This document shows, one piece after another, positions 45,830 to 57,849 of a stretch of DNA of 64,000 bases. Numbering within the stretch: the first letter of the stretch is position 1; every line of letters begins with the position of its first letter. Both the position numbers and the translations under genes were made by a program. Origin of the DNA: Drosophila persimilis. Lineage: Eukaryota; Arthropoda; Insecta; Diptera; Drosophilidae. Location of the stretch: the NCBI RefSeq assembly GCF_003286085.1, contig NW_020825288.1, positions 23,498,001 to 23,562,000 of the forward strand, given 5' to 3'. The notes under the pieces are model-generated. The model was given only the letters and a program-made list of their open reading frames with translations. It was not told the DNA's origin and did not search any database.

Positions 45830-46457
45830 ATGGCATCGCACTATAATTCGTTCGTAGTAAGTTATATATTTTTGTCGCTGCTGACATTTCAAGTCAGCAT
45901 TTGCTTATCCCAAATCCAAATATATTCGAACGAAACAACCATGGCAGCATCTGCAAGCGCCAAACCGCTGTTTGCCTGCAATTTTGAGGTGTTTGGACGC
46001 GTACAAGGTATTTCTGGCGACCTGGTTTCACCAGATATCCGCCTGGCCATGATCTAATTCGTTTCTCTTGCCATTTCAGGTGTTTTCTTCCGCAAGGTAA
46101 GTGATGAATGGTTTAACTGGCCGATTGACTGATCAGCGGGGTCACTATCACCTAATCTAGCACACGGAGCGCCAGGCAAACAGCCTGGGCGTAAGAGGTT
46201 GGTGCATGAACACCAGAGAGGGCACTGTTAAGGGACAATTGGAGGCACCCCTTCCCCAGCTGAACGAAATGTAATGCAGGTTTTTGGATTAGTATTACCA
46301 GTCTGATGCTAACTATAGTGTCCCGACACCAATTGTTTTCAGGAAACATTGGCTAGAGACCAAAGGGAGTCCCTCGTCCAGTATCGAAAAGGCAACATTT
46401 ACGGCGGCCAAGGAAATTCCCGAATATACTTTCAGTGGCTTTTCCATCAAGCGCTAG
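45830..46457 (+). CDS. Acylphosphatase, four exons including a 17-nt microexon
   Basis: Small enzyme hydrolysing acyl phosphates such as 1,3-bisphosphoglycerate and carbamoyl phosphate. Exons are 45830-46007, 46080-46096, 46161-46270 and 46343-46457. All phases fit. Counting from the internal ATG at 45941 the protein has 102 aa, the usual family length. The signature VFGRVQGVFFRKH is reconstituted across the 17-nt exon and contains the phosphate-binding Arg27. The second signature, [13 protein letters not shown], contains the catalytic Asn45. [10 protein letters not shown] follows. An upstream in-frame ATG (45830) would add 37 residues resembling a signal peptide ([17 protein letters not shown]), so the start is uncertain. 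The C-terminal [10 protein letters not shown] matches the family end. Melanogaster has several paralogues, so no symbol is given. Confidence 0.88.
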
Positions 46458-48442
46458 ATCCCAGAACACTTTTCAAGCTAAACACTTCATTTATATTCGG
46501 TTTATTTAGAGTTCCTTAAACTATATACATATGTGTTGTGGGTGCATCGACCACCTCTCCTATCCTCCATCCAGTAGACACAATTTCAAAATGTACAGCA
46601 TATAACGGCCTCTCTCGTCGCCCAGAAGTGCTTCAGCACAAAGCTGCAATTTCAGTCATTCAGTTCAAATCGGCGTCTGAAAAAAATTAACAATATTATT
46701 GTAACAAAACAAACCAAATACAAATCGAGAGACACCGCCACAGGGTTGCCTTTAAAGTAGTTAAATAGTTAGCGTTGCCACATGCCAAAAAGTACCGATA
46801 GGTATTTAATTCAAACGACATCTCGCTCGCACGCACGAAACTACTCGTACGCATTTTCAATTGCCGCGGCATAGGTGTGAGCGGGACAACCGGTTGTTTG
46901 GCATGCGTACTTTGCTCTGCCAGGGCATAAACGAGTACAGCTTCGATACACGTCGTTTGGCAAAAAGCGTATCAGCCAGCGATGAAAAAAAATAAATGAG
47001 GAAAAAATTGTGCGAAGTGAGAACATTGAGACGAAGTCCATGCCATTGTGTAAGACGAAAAAAATTAACAATTGTGTGTACATCGTGCAAAACGGTTAGA
47101 TTGTGCGTACAACCAAAAATACTACATAAATTTTAAGCAATTTACAAATTCTTGCGTGCTTCTGCTTCCATTGGTGAATGTGTCTGTGTGCCTGTGTGAG
47201 TACTTCGACAATACTTTCGCGCTGAAAACGTTTTTCTACTCCCTTTTTTTTCCGCTCGATTCTAATCGTCCCAAACAGCAACAAATGAAAAAGATTACAA
47301 CTAATTAAGCATTTGTAGGGCATTTCGTGATAGTGAGATGTATAAAAAAATGCGATTGTGTAAATAACTGAAAATAGTGGAACATTGCTAGACCCGCACC
47401 CACACACATAAGCGCGAACACTCTTTGTATTTGTTTGCGTGTGCATGCATATTTTTGAGTCTTCGTATGTGTGTGTGTGTTGTAAAGGCGCGAGGTGCTG
47501 TTTGCCCACTAATTGTGGATCAAAAAAAATTCAATAAAAGAAATTATATAAAAACATGGAAGCCGAACAGCATCGCCCAGCACCATGCGCAGAAACAGAA
47601 TGCATCTGCTAATACGTTTCTCAAGCATGATGTAAAGTTGAAGGAAAATTGTGATTTTCATCTAGGGAGCAAAACGATTCCGTCAGTATGCAAAGATGTG
47701 TGTTCGTCTGTCTTCTATACAGTCTTTTTTTATTGCGCATCATTGTGAATGAGCAATAGCAGCAATAGCGCGCATTCTGCCAGGCCTGCTGTGTCCGCAC
47801 GCTCGCGCGCTCAGTCTCTCTCTCTATCTCTCTCTCTCTCTCTTGGAGTATTTGTTCTCTCACTATCCGTATGTGTGTGTGTGGCCCTAGAGTGGTGTGA
47901 GTATTTTGTACATAACACGCCGGAAAAGACACTTTTTATTCCCATAAGAGCTGGATTGAGATAATAAAAATATTTGGTATATATCAAACAAATGCAAGCG
48001 GCTTTTGGTTTAAAAGAGTAAAAGAGTGGGATTTGATATGACATAAAGTTAACGCAGTATGCTCTGTCAGTTCATATGCATGTGTGTATTCGGTGTGTAT
48101 GTGATTTGTTGTGCATGTATTTGTGAGCTGCCAAGCGAAGAGAACGAAAAGTGTGCTCTGCATTTTCCATACAAATATTTAATTTTCAAAATCATTTTGG
48201 ATAAAATAATATTATTTGTATTGCGTCCAAAAGCGAGTTGTCGTCGAATCGGAACGTACCTTCAACGGAAGATCCGGTAGAAAATTGAAAGGGAAAAGCG
48301 AATCAGGAATCGGCGTGCGAGCCCCTTGGCTACCATTGGAGCTCCACTCGGGACGTGTGGAACCGATGCGAATGCATCACCATCACCAGGAAAAGCAGCA
48401 GGAGCAGGAGAAACAGAACTGGCCAACGGCATCGAAACTACT
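46458..48442 (+). other. 5' UTR and promoter region of nsl1
   Basis: About 2 kb without a supported gene. From 46.8 kb the sequence takes on a 5'-leader character, with several GTGTGT and CACACA tracts, a (CT)n stretch at 47814-47845 and GCTCGCACGC-type clusters near 46830. Stops interrupt all frames. The transcription start and any leader introns cannot be fixed by eye. An in-frame stop at 48278 limits N-terminal extension of nsl1. Confidence 0.4.
47814..47845 (+). repeat. (CT)n microsatellite
   Basis: CT dinucleotides interrupted by one TA, in the probable nsl1 leader. It could serve as a GAGA-factor site on the other strand. Confidence 0.8.
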
Positions 48443-51400
48443 ATGGCACCAGCGCTCACAGCCGAGCCATTAAGTACCAAGGAGAAGCTAACCAGCGCAG
48501 CATCGCCTTCGGTGGTGGTGAAGAAACCAGCGACACCAACGCCGGCAACGGCCACAACGCGTGTGACGCGTTCCTCCAAGGAGGCGGCCGCCTCAGCAGC
48601 AGCGGCAGCTGCCAAAGCTGCGGCTGTAGTCATCCCGCAACGCGTTCCATCGAGCAGAATCAGCAACAACAAGCGTAAATTAAGCGTCGGCAACAACAGC
48701 AGCAGCAACAAGCAACAAAATAATGATCCAATGGGCCTAAGCACAGCTCCTACCCCACACACAACAACAACAACAACGACCACTGGATCGGGGGTCGCAG
48801 AAGCCGAAGCCGAAGCAGCAACAGGAGGAGGCGTACCACCCATCGTTGACGCCGCTGTGGCATCAACCAGTGCTACGGGGCTCCTTGAAAGTCAATCGCC
48901 TGCTCTCCCACAAAGCGATACCGAAAGCACTGACGTGCCTTCTGTAACGCCTACCATCGAGAACAACAACAACAACAACAATAGTGGTCGTAGTCCAAGG
49001 AAGGACAATTCCACGGTACAGCTGCTGGCAGGTCTGACCAGCAACTTTGAGGAGACGATCTCGGCTGAGATCTGTCTGCGCAAGACCCTACCCGAAGTGA
49101 GTCTCAGCAAGGAGCCAGCAGCACCATCCGCTGTGGCAGAAACTGTAGTTGTAGCAGAAGTTGAAGCAGAGGTAGTAGTCGTAGGGGAATCCACAACGGG
49201 TGAGCCACAAATCGATCTGCTTGAGCCGATGGAATTGGAGCAACCAGCGACGACGACGTCGGCGCCATTAGAGGAGTTGCCAAAGATCGCAACGGATGAT
49301 ATAGAGGGTAAGTTAGAGAACGGAAAGACGACAGAGAGCACTTTCCATTCATACTCTCTTCTACTCCATCTCTTCGATTTTCACAGAGCGCCTCAGCCAG
49401 TTGGATGGCAATGCTAGTGCCATTTTGCCTGCAGTGAAGGAGCAAGAGCCGGTGCAGGAGCAGGTGGATGTGGAAATGGTCGATGTGGTGGATGTGGTGG
49501 AAATGGTGGTTCCAACAACTCCCACAACGCCCAGCCGGCAACAGGTGCAACAGGATCCAAGATCCGAGTCATTGCCCGGTAGCCTGGCCTCGCCGCTGCC
49601 GGGCCAGAGGCAATCCACAGCATTGAATGCATCACAGTTGACGCCTCAAAGTACTTCCAGTTCCACAAATTTTCTCAAAGATGCAGGAGGCGGCGAGGGG
49701 CTGGAGGACACCGACATCGAGGAGGTCCTCAAGGCGCTCAAAACCTTTGAGGGCAATCACGTCATCAATTCGGACATTAATCCGGACATGTGTGATTTCA
49801 ATTTCTTCAACGAGGTGTGGGAGGAGCAGCCGTCAGCGACAGCTTCGGCCCCTCACCCATCCGTAACTCCACAGTATCAGAATCCCATTGGCGGCACCAT
49901 CGGCAGCAGCAGCAGCACCCCTCATGTCCTACCAGCAGAATCCATGGCGGAGGGTCAAAAATCAATAGAGCAGCAGCAACAAATTCTCACGCGAAAGATC
50001 GACCATCTGTTCCGGCGAATGCGGAAGTTCCAGGCGCGCTATATGTGCAGTCACACCAGCGAGGAGGTGGCTGGGATTATGGAATGGGCGGCACGCACCT
50101 CCCACAAGACCCCGAATCCTGTGAGAAGTGATACGCTCAGCGAGCAGGAGACCACCGTGCTGTCGATCGTCTCCGGGCGACCGAAGCCCGACTTTTGGGA
50201 AGACCAAAAGAAGCATCCCGTGCCAGCCACCCAGATGGGCAGCCTCCTTCGTAGCATCGAAACGGCTGCACGGCACCAGCAGATCTGTCATACGCCCAGC
50301 GGCAGTTCCGCCACATTGGCCCCATCCTCGACATGGTACAACAGTGCCGGCAGCACTGCAGCAGTGCCTGCCAAGGTACGTCGTGGCAAGAACCTGCTGG
50401 ATACATCAGCAGCCGCCACTTCAACAGCAGCATCGTCGGCCGCGGCCATCGAACAGAAAGCGCCCGGTTTGCATGAGATTATACCCTGCTTTGACACACA
50501 TATAACCAACGAGCTGACCCACGTCTCTGGGCTGCTGCACAATGAGATGCGGGAGATACAGAACGCCCTCGATTCGGATGCAACAGAGTCCAGCTCTGGC
50601 GGCGAGTCTGCCGACGAGATGGTCATCTACAACAACACCCATCAGAAGCCGCTGACGATGTAAGTAATTCCTCCTTTCCTTCCATGTTCGCTGTGGGAGA
50701 TATTCCCACTTTAAAAATAGTTTCAATTATGAATTTTTCAATTTTGTTTGTCAGACTTTTTTTTTGTTTTCTACCAGAGAACTTAATGACTTTTATGACA
50801 TTACTTGAATGCTTAAAGCAGATGAAATTCTATCATTTCTGGCAGCGATTAAGAGTTTTAAGTAGATTTGTAGACAACCATTCGAACATTCCTTTGGCAC
50901 GATCAGGATCGTAAGACCAGTCATTTGAAGGGGAAACAAGAACAGACAACTTGATTTACATATGTACTAGATTTGGATCAAGTCCCCAAGAGTCCCTAAG
51001 CCTCGCACTTCAATGTCTCTACTTTTCCCTATGTTTCGAAGACTCACCCACGCACCTACGTTCCTGTATTTCCTGTCCTCCCGCCACGTTTGTGGAACGA
51101 ACAGAATTTCGAAATATTCAAAAATAACCGAAAATAAAACACGAATCAATAGGACACATAACTTTCTTTAAAAAACCAAATGAAAAAGACTACTTTGATT
51201 CGGTATTGTCTGTAGATAGTAGATTTGTCCCCGAACCCCACTAATTTGTATCTGCTGGATGTATTTCAGCGCCCGTCGAGCCGTGTGGACATACTCCAAA
51301 GATCGAGCCAATATTGCACTGCGCTGGTCCTGGCTCTGCTCACAGATGGCCGAGTTGGAGGGCAGGAAACGCCAGTATCGTGATCTGTATATGGATTTGA

Positions 51401-54400
51401 ATCACTCAAAGGGCGCCGTGGAGCTGGAGCAGATGCAGGTGCAGCAGCCGGCGAATGGCTACAAGGAGGAGCCATCCAGCGAATATCAATGCTGCCGCGC
51501 CCGACCCCTGATGCTGTCCAAGTTTCGGAAACGCAGTCTGTTCCAAACCACGGGCATTCACACGATTTCCAAGAAGGCCGCTCGCCCCAGCAACATCAAA
51601 TGCGGCTGCCAGTGGCCACAGATACCGTGTGCCCTGTGCACGGGCCGACCAGATCCGACAGCGCCGCGCGAATTGGCCGAAATGATGATGCCGGCAAATC
51701 GAGTGGCGCTCCTCGATCCGGGCTATCATCCAGTGCTCAGCTTTGACACGGGTAAGGGATACACAATCCAGAAATCCATACAAATATTCAATAATCGATC
51801 GTCTTCTCCCCCCCCACCCATCCCCTAGATGTCACACAATCTGTGCATTTTGAGGCCATTTGCCGGCAATCGGACTGGCAGCAACGTATGTCGCGCTGCC
51901 AGGCCAAGACCGTTGTCAAAGGTGTCTATAAGGCGGAACGCGAGGCCATTGCTGCCAGCAATAGTGCTGCTCGTCGTCCCGGCGACCTGATCAAGCGTCG
52001 CTACATACGACGCAAAGAGCGCAACAACAATAATAATAATTCAAACTCAAATAAAGATGCAGCGGCAGCCGGCACGGCAGCGACGGGTCTAGGGGACAGC
52101 GGAAACGGTACAGCAACTTCTACTTCTTCTACGCCTTCTACAACGCCACTTGTGGCCAACAGTAAATTATTGTAAACATGACAAACATTCGATATTTGTT
52201 ATTAACATACAACAACAACAATCTTTTGCATCTCTTCTTCTGTTTCTTTCCATCCAAACCAAAATCGATATCAACATAAAAAACAAAACTGAACCAAAAA
52301 CAAAAAACAAAAAAACAAAAAAAAACTGAACCGAACCGAACCGAAAACCGATACCGATCCTTCCTCCAATCACCAATCACCAATCAATACAACATCATCA
52401 AATTGTTTATTATGCCCTTCGTTTCTCTCCGCACCCTATGGGGATGCAGCAGCTGCGAGCAGGAAGCAGCAGCAGGCGCATCAGCCACCAACTGGAGTGA
52501 ACGGCTCCAGATTGCCGTGGCCCGACTCTCGCCAACGCCAACGACAGCGCCTCCACAGTCCCTCCTCAGCATCTCAGATCTCGAACAGCGACGCTAAGCG
52601 GCGACGCATATCCAAAAACAACAGAAACAGCAGCAACAGCAACAGCAATTCCAACACACTAAATAACAGCCATCTGAATGGGTATAGCGATCAAAGCGGT
52701 GGAGGTGCAGGTGGAGATGTGAGAAGCGGTAGTCGTAGTCGTCATGCCTCGCCCACGCAAAATCAACGTTCGGAGAGGTAGGGAAAATGGGCAGCTTCCA
52801 GACCAAAGGATCTACCAACTAAAACTTAAAACTTTCAGAACAACAGAGCGTCGTCATCGTCCCGTTTATGATATTGATAATATTGTTATACCCTATAGTA
52901 TTGCGGCCCAAACGAAAGTGGAGATACTGCCCTACAAAGAGATACCCACACCCAAGTATGTCCCCCCCCTTTATCTCTCTTTTGCTGTGCAATCATTCTC
53001 ATACCATCTGTACTCTTGTTGGTTTTTGTAGATGGCGCGTTGTCGACAGCGAGACTGATAACACACCAGTACAACCAGCAGCATCATCATCTGATGATTC
53101 AGCAGCAACAGCACCACCAGCAGCAACACCAACAACACCAGCACCAGCACCACCACCACCACAGATCAAAGCCGGTGGCAATGGCATTGTGCCAGCGGCA
53201 GCAGCAGCGTTAAATGAGCAAAAGCCGCAGCCACAACCACAACCACAGCCACAGGCACAGCCAGTGCTGCTGCCTGGGCAACCTTTAAAGGTGAATGGCT
53301 TGAAGAAGTTACAGCAGAAGACCAAGCACAAAATAAACAATAATAACAACAATGGACTGGTGAATGGTAATGCCAAGAAGGAGAAGGATGTTCTCCAGCA
53401 GGCAGAGGCTAGTGAGAAGAAGGATATTCCCCCAAAGGAGCTGGAGAGCGCGAAGGAGGCTGTCGTCCAGGGGCTGGCTGTGCAGGCGGAGGCTAATGAT
53501 AAGAATGATATCCTGTCAGCTGTCGGCTTGGAGAACGATGCCCAGTCATCGTCAGCCGCTGATAAAAAAGATATCCAGTCCTCAGATGCTGAGAAAAAAG
53601 TTATCTCTTTACCAGCCAACGACCAAAAGGACATCCAGTCCACAGCCAGCGATCAAAAGGACATCCAGTCCACAGCCAGCGATCAAAAGGACATCCAGTC
53701 CACAGCCAACGATACGAAGGACATCCTCCCATCAGCAGCCAGCAGAAAAAAGGCTTCCAGGGCCAAGAAAAAGGGTCTCAAAAGAAAGAAGCATAGGCCC
53801 AATGGGAAAATCGAAAAGGCAACAGCAACTACAACAAAAGAAGCTGCCGTTGCCGTTGCCGCTGCCCCTTCCACTTCCGTTGATGCTGCTGCAATAAAGG
53901 GCGAAACTAAAAGCAAACCCCATTTGATTGAAGGTGTCCGCATCGCCACGGTGGAGCCAATGGCCAAGCGGCCCAAACTACAGCTGGCCAAGACCGGAGA
54001 GGGCGACAAACCCAAAACGAATGCCGGCCAAGCAATAGCGCCTATCGTACAACTGGATCCGGAGGAGGACGAGGAAGATGAGGACACCTCCGACGAGGCG
54101 TACATTGTGCGACATCAGCTTGCCCTGATCGAGGAGCGGCAACGCTTCGAGACGTATCTCAAGTTTCCGTGGAGCACGCGACCCCGAGCCAATCGCCGGA
54201 TAGACAGTCGCGCCGAATCGAGCGGCGCCAATACGCCGGATTCGGCCTCGCCAGCTCCACATCTGGCTGGTGGTGCGGGAGCCGGCGATAACGAGAGCAT
54301 ACCCTCGCCGTTGGCCCAGCCATTGGAGGGTTTCAACGAGAACGGCGAGATGTTGGGGGCGACGTCACGACCGCAGTCACGCCGCAGAACCACGTCCAGC

Positions 54401-55128
54401 AAGCTTAAGGATCAGGCGGAACGCCGCAGTGCCACGCCGGACATAAAAGATGTAAGTAGAAGAGATCAGAAGGAGGTAGGGAGGAACAACTTTTACAAGT
54501 TATATTTTCCAATCAGACTTTTGTGGAGCCATCACCCTTCGAGCCGCTGATCTTTCCTCTGTCCGAGGAGGTCTACCAGAAGATGCTGGCCGAGCGCTAT
54601 GCCCCGCCCAAGTATGAGGTGCTGAAGCCGGAGGTGAAGCGCACCAAGAGCAAGTCCACATCCTCCAATGGGGATGGGGGATCAACGGGTGCTGGGAAGA
54701 GCAAACGACGCAGCAGCAGCAAGTCGAAGAGCAAGCTAGTCAATGGTCAGCAAAATGGCCATCCAACGGCGGATGCTGCTGGGAAGGCGGCGTCAGCATC
54801 CAGAGCGGGCAAGGCAAAGATCAATGGCGGTGGCGGCCTTGAGGAGGAGTTGGAGGAGGAAATGGACGATGGCGTGGACTACGACCCAGAGCCGGAGGAT
54901 ATTCTGTGGGAGGAGCTGGAAGAGGACTATCCCAAGCATCATTTGGCACCGCTCGATGATGACGAAATGCTTAATGGCCCTGACGATCTCTACAACTCTG
55001 CGATCGATTCTTATTTGGATGATCCGGAGGCCCTAGAGGAGGACATGGCCGATGATCCGTTTGGCGACGATGACCCCAATGATCCGGAATGGAAGACCCG
55101 TAGCGATGGATCGCGCAAGCGTCTCTAA
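48443..55128 (+). CDS. nsl1: NSL complex scaffold NSL1 (KANSL1 family, PEHE domain)
   Basis: Nuclear scaffold of the NSL complex, which recruits the MOF acetyltransferase to promoters of housekeeping genes. Exons are 48443-49307, 49387-50659, 51270-51751, 51829-52161, 52450-52777, 52839-52955, 53032-54451 and 54517-55128. The phases all agree, giving 1809 aa. The N-terminus is Ala/Thr-rich. A helix DHLFRRMRKFQARYM lies at about residue 490. The KANSL1 Cys-rich block (CCRARPLMLSKFRKR ... KCGCQWPQIPCALC ... HPVLSFD) spans about 785-860. The PEHE domain begins at 1105 (DIDNIVIPYSIAAQTKVE, then YKEIPTPKWRVVD), is interrupted by about 345 low-complexity residues, resumes at DTSDEAYIVRHQLALIEERQ (about 1485) and continues in exon 8 (EPSPFEPLIFPLSEE). 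The start is the first in-frame ATG after a stop. Confidence 0.9.
50660..51269 (+). other. Third-exon-preceding intron of nsl1 (610 bp)
   Basis: Bounded by AT|GTAAGT and TATTTCAG. AT-rich, with no recognised feature. Confidence 0.6.
53615..53734 (+). repeat. 30-bp coding tandem repeat, four units, in nsl1 exon 7
   Basis: Units of ten codons (ASDQKDIQST type). The second and third are identical at nucleotide level; the first and fourth carry a few substitutions. Looser copies (KKDI-S, KNDILSA) precede it from about 53415, suggesting repeated expansion. Confidence 0.9.
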
Positions 55129-56541
55129 AAAAGCCAACCCAAAATCCAAAGCAAATAACTTTTCATTCTCCATATTTAAAAGCAAAAGAAGATATTTTAT
55201 CAATTTTAAACAGAACACACACACAATCCACACCCACACCCACAGATGAGATGACATGGAGCTATCGAGTATTTTAATTTGTTTTAAAATATGTTTTTTG
55301 TTGGTTTTGCCGAGTTTGTTGTCGTCCCCGCTGGGCTGATGACCGACAGCATAGCAAGGCGTACTCTACTCTTAAACAGTCTTCTAAGTTATTTAGTTCT
55401 ACGACAGACACGACACAACACACACACACACACACACACAAAATATGCGCCGAGATGATGGAAGAGAAGAAAAGGAAACAAAACAAAACTCGTAAATAGA
55501 GAGAATACACATGTAAATAAAAAGCAACAAAATTATAGCGAATAAGCGGATTAATTCTAAAGAAAGTAAAAACAAGAAAAAACAAACTGTAAACTATAAT
55601 GTATAATGTAATCGATAATAATAGAGGTACGTTGCGAATGCGACTTTTTTCGGCGATGAAGAATCGAACACACCCACCACTCTGGCACTCTCCAAATGCA
55701 ACACTGTCTTGTGTATGTGTGGTGGTGAGTGCGTTCGGTTTTTTGGAGCGCACCAGCAGCCACCCACCACTTGGGCTACAAGCCAAAGTGCGTTCAAGAA
55801 TAAAGGATTTAAGCTAATCTACATATAAACAAATACACTTATAAATATATAATATAACAACAAACACACACACACACAAATATCTATATATATGTACATA
55901 TATATATATAGATATAGATGCCGTTAGAGCAGATTTATAAAGCAGATGATAAGAAATGTAATCGCGCGCACGTGCACAACAACCAATCGACAACCAACAA
56001 CCTTCTCCTTAAGCGGGCATTCAAAAGGCTTGCTTTCACTTTTTATTTGTTAAGAGAAAACGTTATGTAAAAAAGGAATTCTGGCAGAGAAGAATCGAAG
56101 TGAGCGAGGTGAGGAGAGGAGAAGTGTGGGGGGTGCAGTGGAGTGCAGCACGATCATGTATATGTAATGTATTTAGTCGCTTAGTCGTTTTCATTTCTAC
56201 CTTAAACGTTAGTAGATATTAAACATAACAAAAACAAAAAACAACACGAAAACGGATAATATGCGCCGTATAAATGTTTATTCTAATTATTTTTCCTCTC
56301 GTTAAATACTTGAAGAAAGCAAAGAAAAAATTGTGAAAGATTTACTAAGGATAGCAGAAATACAGAACTCTATATTCGTATTTACGAGCCAGAGATTGTG
56401 TTCTCATATTTGCATGCTTTACTTTATGATGATATATGCTTTTTTGGGGGGGGATAACAGATGTGGCAATTATTGTCACCATGTGTTTCTTTCTACCAAT
56501 CCATCAGTTGAGTTCAGTTGATGATTGAACAACGCCACGAG
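55129..56541 (+). other. 3' UTR of nsl1 and upstream region of the fibrinogen-domain gene
   Basis: No gene seen. AT-rich with a (CA)n microsatellite at about 55418-55440 and a TA-rich tract near 55885-55915. AATAAA at 55799-55804 is a candidate nsl1 poly(A) signal. The sequence before 56542 would contain the next promoter. Confidence 0.5.
55418..55440 (+). repeat. (CA)n microsatellite
   Basis: Eleven to twelve CA units in the nsl1 3' UTR. Confidence 0.85.
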
Positions 56542-57849
56542 ATGATGGTAAGAGAAGAGCTAATCGCCGAAAAAAGAGAAGCGTCTAATCTAACGTCCAA
56601 ACTCCCTAAACCAGATATCATTGCTATTCGTGCTGGCACTCAGCTCTACTTTCCATAGTGGATCCCTAATGCTGACGACTGCCAGATCGGAGCCCAGCAT
56701 CAGACAGTTGCTGAACAAACAGCAGCTGAAGCTGACGAATCTAGAGTTTACTCTACGGCATGTACTGAGCAAGGTTTTGTTTCTCAGCGATGCCGATGTG
56801 CATGCCCCAAGGAGAGGGGATTCCGATCCCCTTGTGGAGCTATCAAAGCGTGTGACTCAACTGCTTCAGCGACTGGCAGAGAGTGAAGAGAGGACCGCAG
56901 ATATTCTCAGCAGAATAGAAGCAAAAATCAGTGCACCGGGAAGTCTGGGACCTGCTTCAAATGAGACTTTAGGGCTCAACAAAACAGCGGTACAGTTGGC
57001 AGAGGTAGAGGTAGAAGAGGCGGAACCCAAACAAAAGGAACTACCTAAATTGGGTAAGCGAGAATTTGATAATAAAGGGAATCCTTCGCACTCACCTGAC
57101 AACAATCCACTCCAGATCCAATGCAACCCGCCAAGGCCGACTGCTACGAGCTCGAGGACTTGACACGACGAGATGGCATCTTTCGATTTCTAGTGCCAGA
57201 ACTGAACGAAGTAGGCCGGGATTTCAATGAGCGCTATTGCGCTTTCACTTTGGATGGCCCCGCCTGGACGGTGATACAGAGTCGCGGACCCTACCAAACG
57301 CAGGAGAACTTTAATCGCACCTGGGACGAGTATCGCACAGGGTTCGGCAGTTTGGAGAGGGACTTCTGGTTTGGCAACGAATTCATACACAAGATTGTCT
57401 ATCGCGACGATCACATGCTGCGCATCGAGCTGGAAGATCAGGAGGGGACGCGAGATTGGGGCGAGTACGCGGTGTTCCGGCTGGACAGTGAGAGCTACAA
57501 CTACCAGTTGGTTATCGATGGCTACCAGGGTTCCATGCCCGATGCCCTGGAGTACCACAACAAGATGGATTTCAGCACTTGTGACCGTAGGAATGACCAA
57601 AGCCCGCGCGAGAGTATCCCCTGTGCGGTGCGCTTTGGCAGCGGCTGGTGGTTCGATCGTTGCCAGGAGTGCAACCTCAATGGGATCTACCCAGGATCGG
57701 GCCGTTCGGGTATCATCTGGGCAGACTGGCGGAGCGGTAATTATACCTTGAAGACGGCCCGCATGATGATACGACCCGTACGATTTGTTCCGGCCACCGC
57801 GACGACATTTACGACGAGTAATCCTGGAGCACTTTTAAAATTTAAATAG
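56542..57849 (+). CDS. Secreted fibrinogen-related domain (FReD) protein, 392 aa
   Basis: Probable secreted lectin-like protein; FReDs bind glycans and act in immunity or adhesion. Exons are 56542-56547 (ATGATG only), 56615-57053 and 57116-57849, with introns of 67 and 62 bp. The first exon is inferred: the ORF has a signal-peptide-like stretch ISLLFVLALSSTFHSG with no ATG, preceded by a clean CTAAACCAG acceptor, and ATGATG|GTAAGA lies just upstream in phase 0. A heptad-like coiled coil covers about residues 32-125 (LNKQQLKLTNLEFTL, LSKRVTQLLQRLAESEE). N-glycosylation sites include NET and NKT. The FReD starts near residue 156 (ADCYELEDL) with the core WTVIQSRG, FWFGNEFIHK, GYQGSM, FSTCDRRNDQ, GSGWWFDRCQECNLNG and ARMMIRP. 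The calcium loop is altered (DRRND for DRDND). Confidence 0.85.

Noticed and set aside
49104-49668. Minus-strand ORFs opposite nsl1 exon 2
   Set aside because: Shadow frames; the plus frame has matching splice phases and KANSL1-family similarity.
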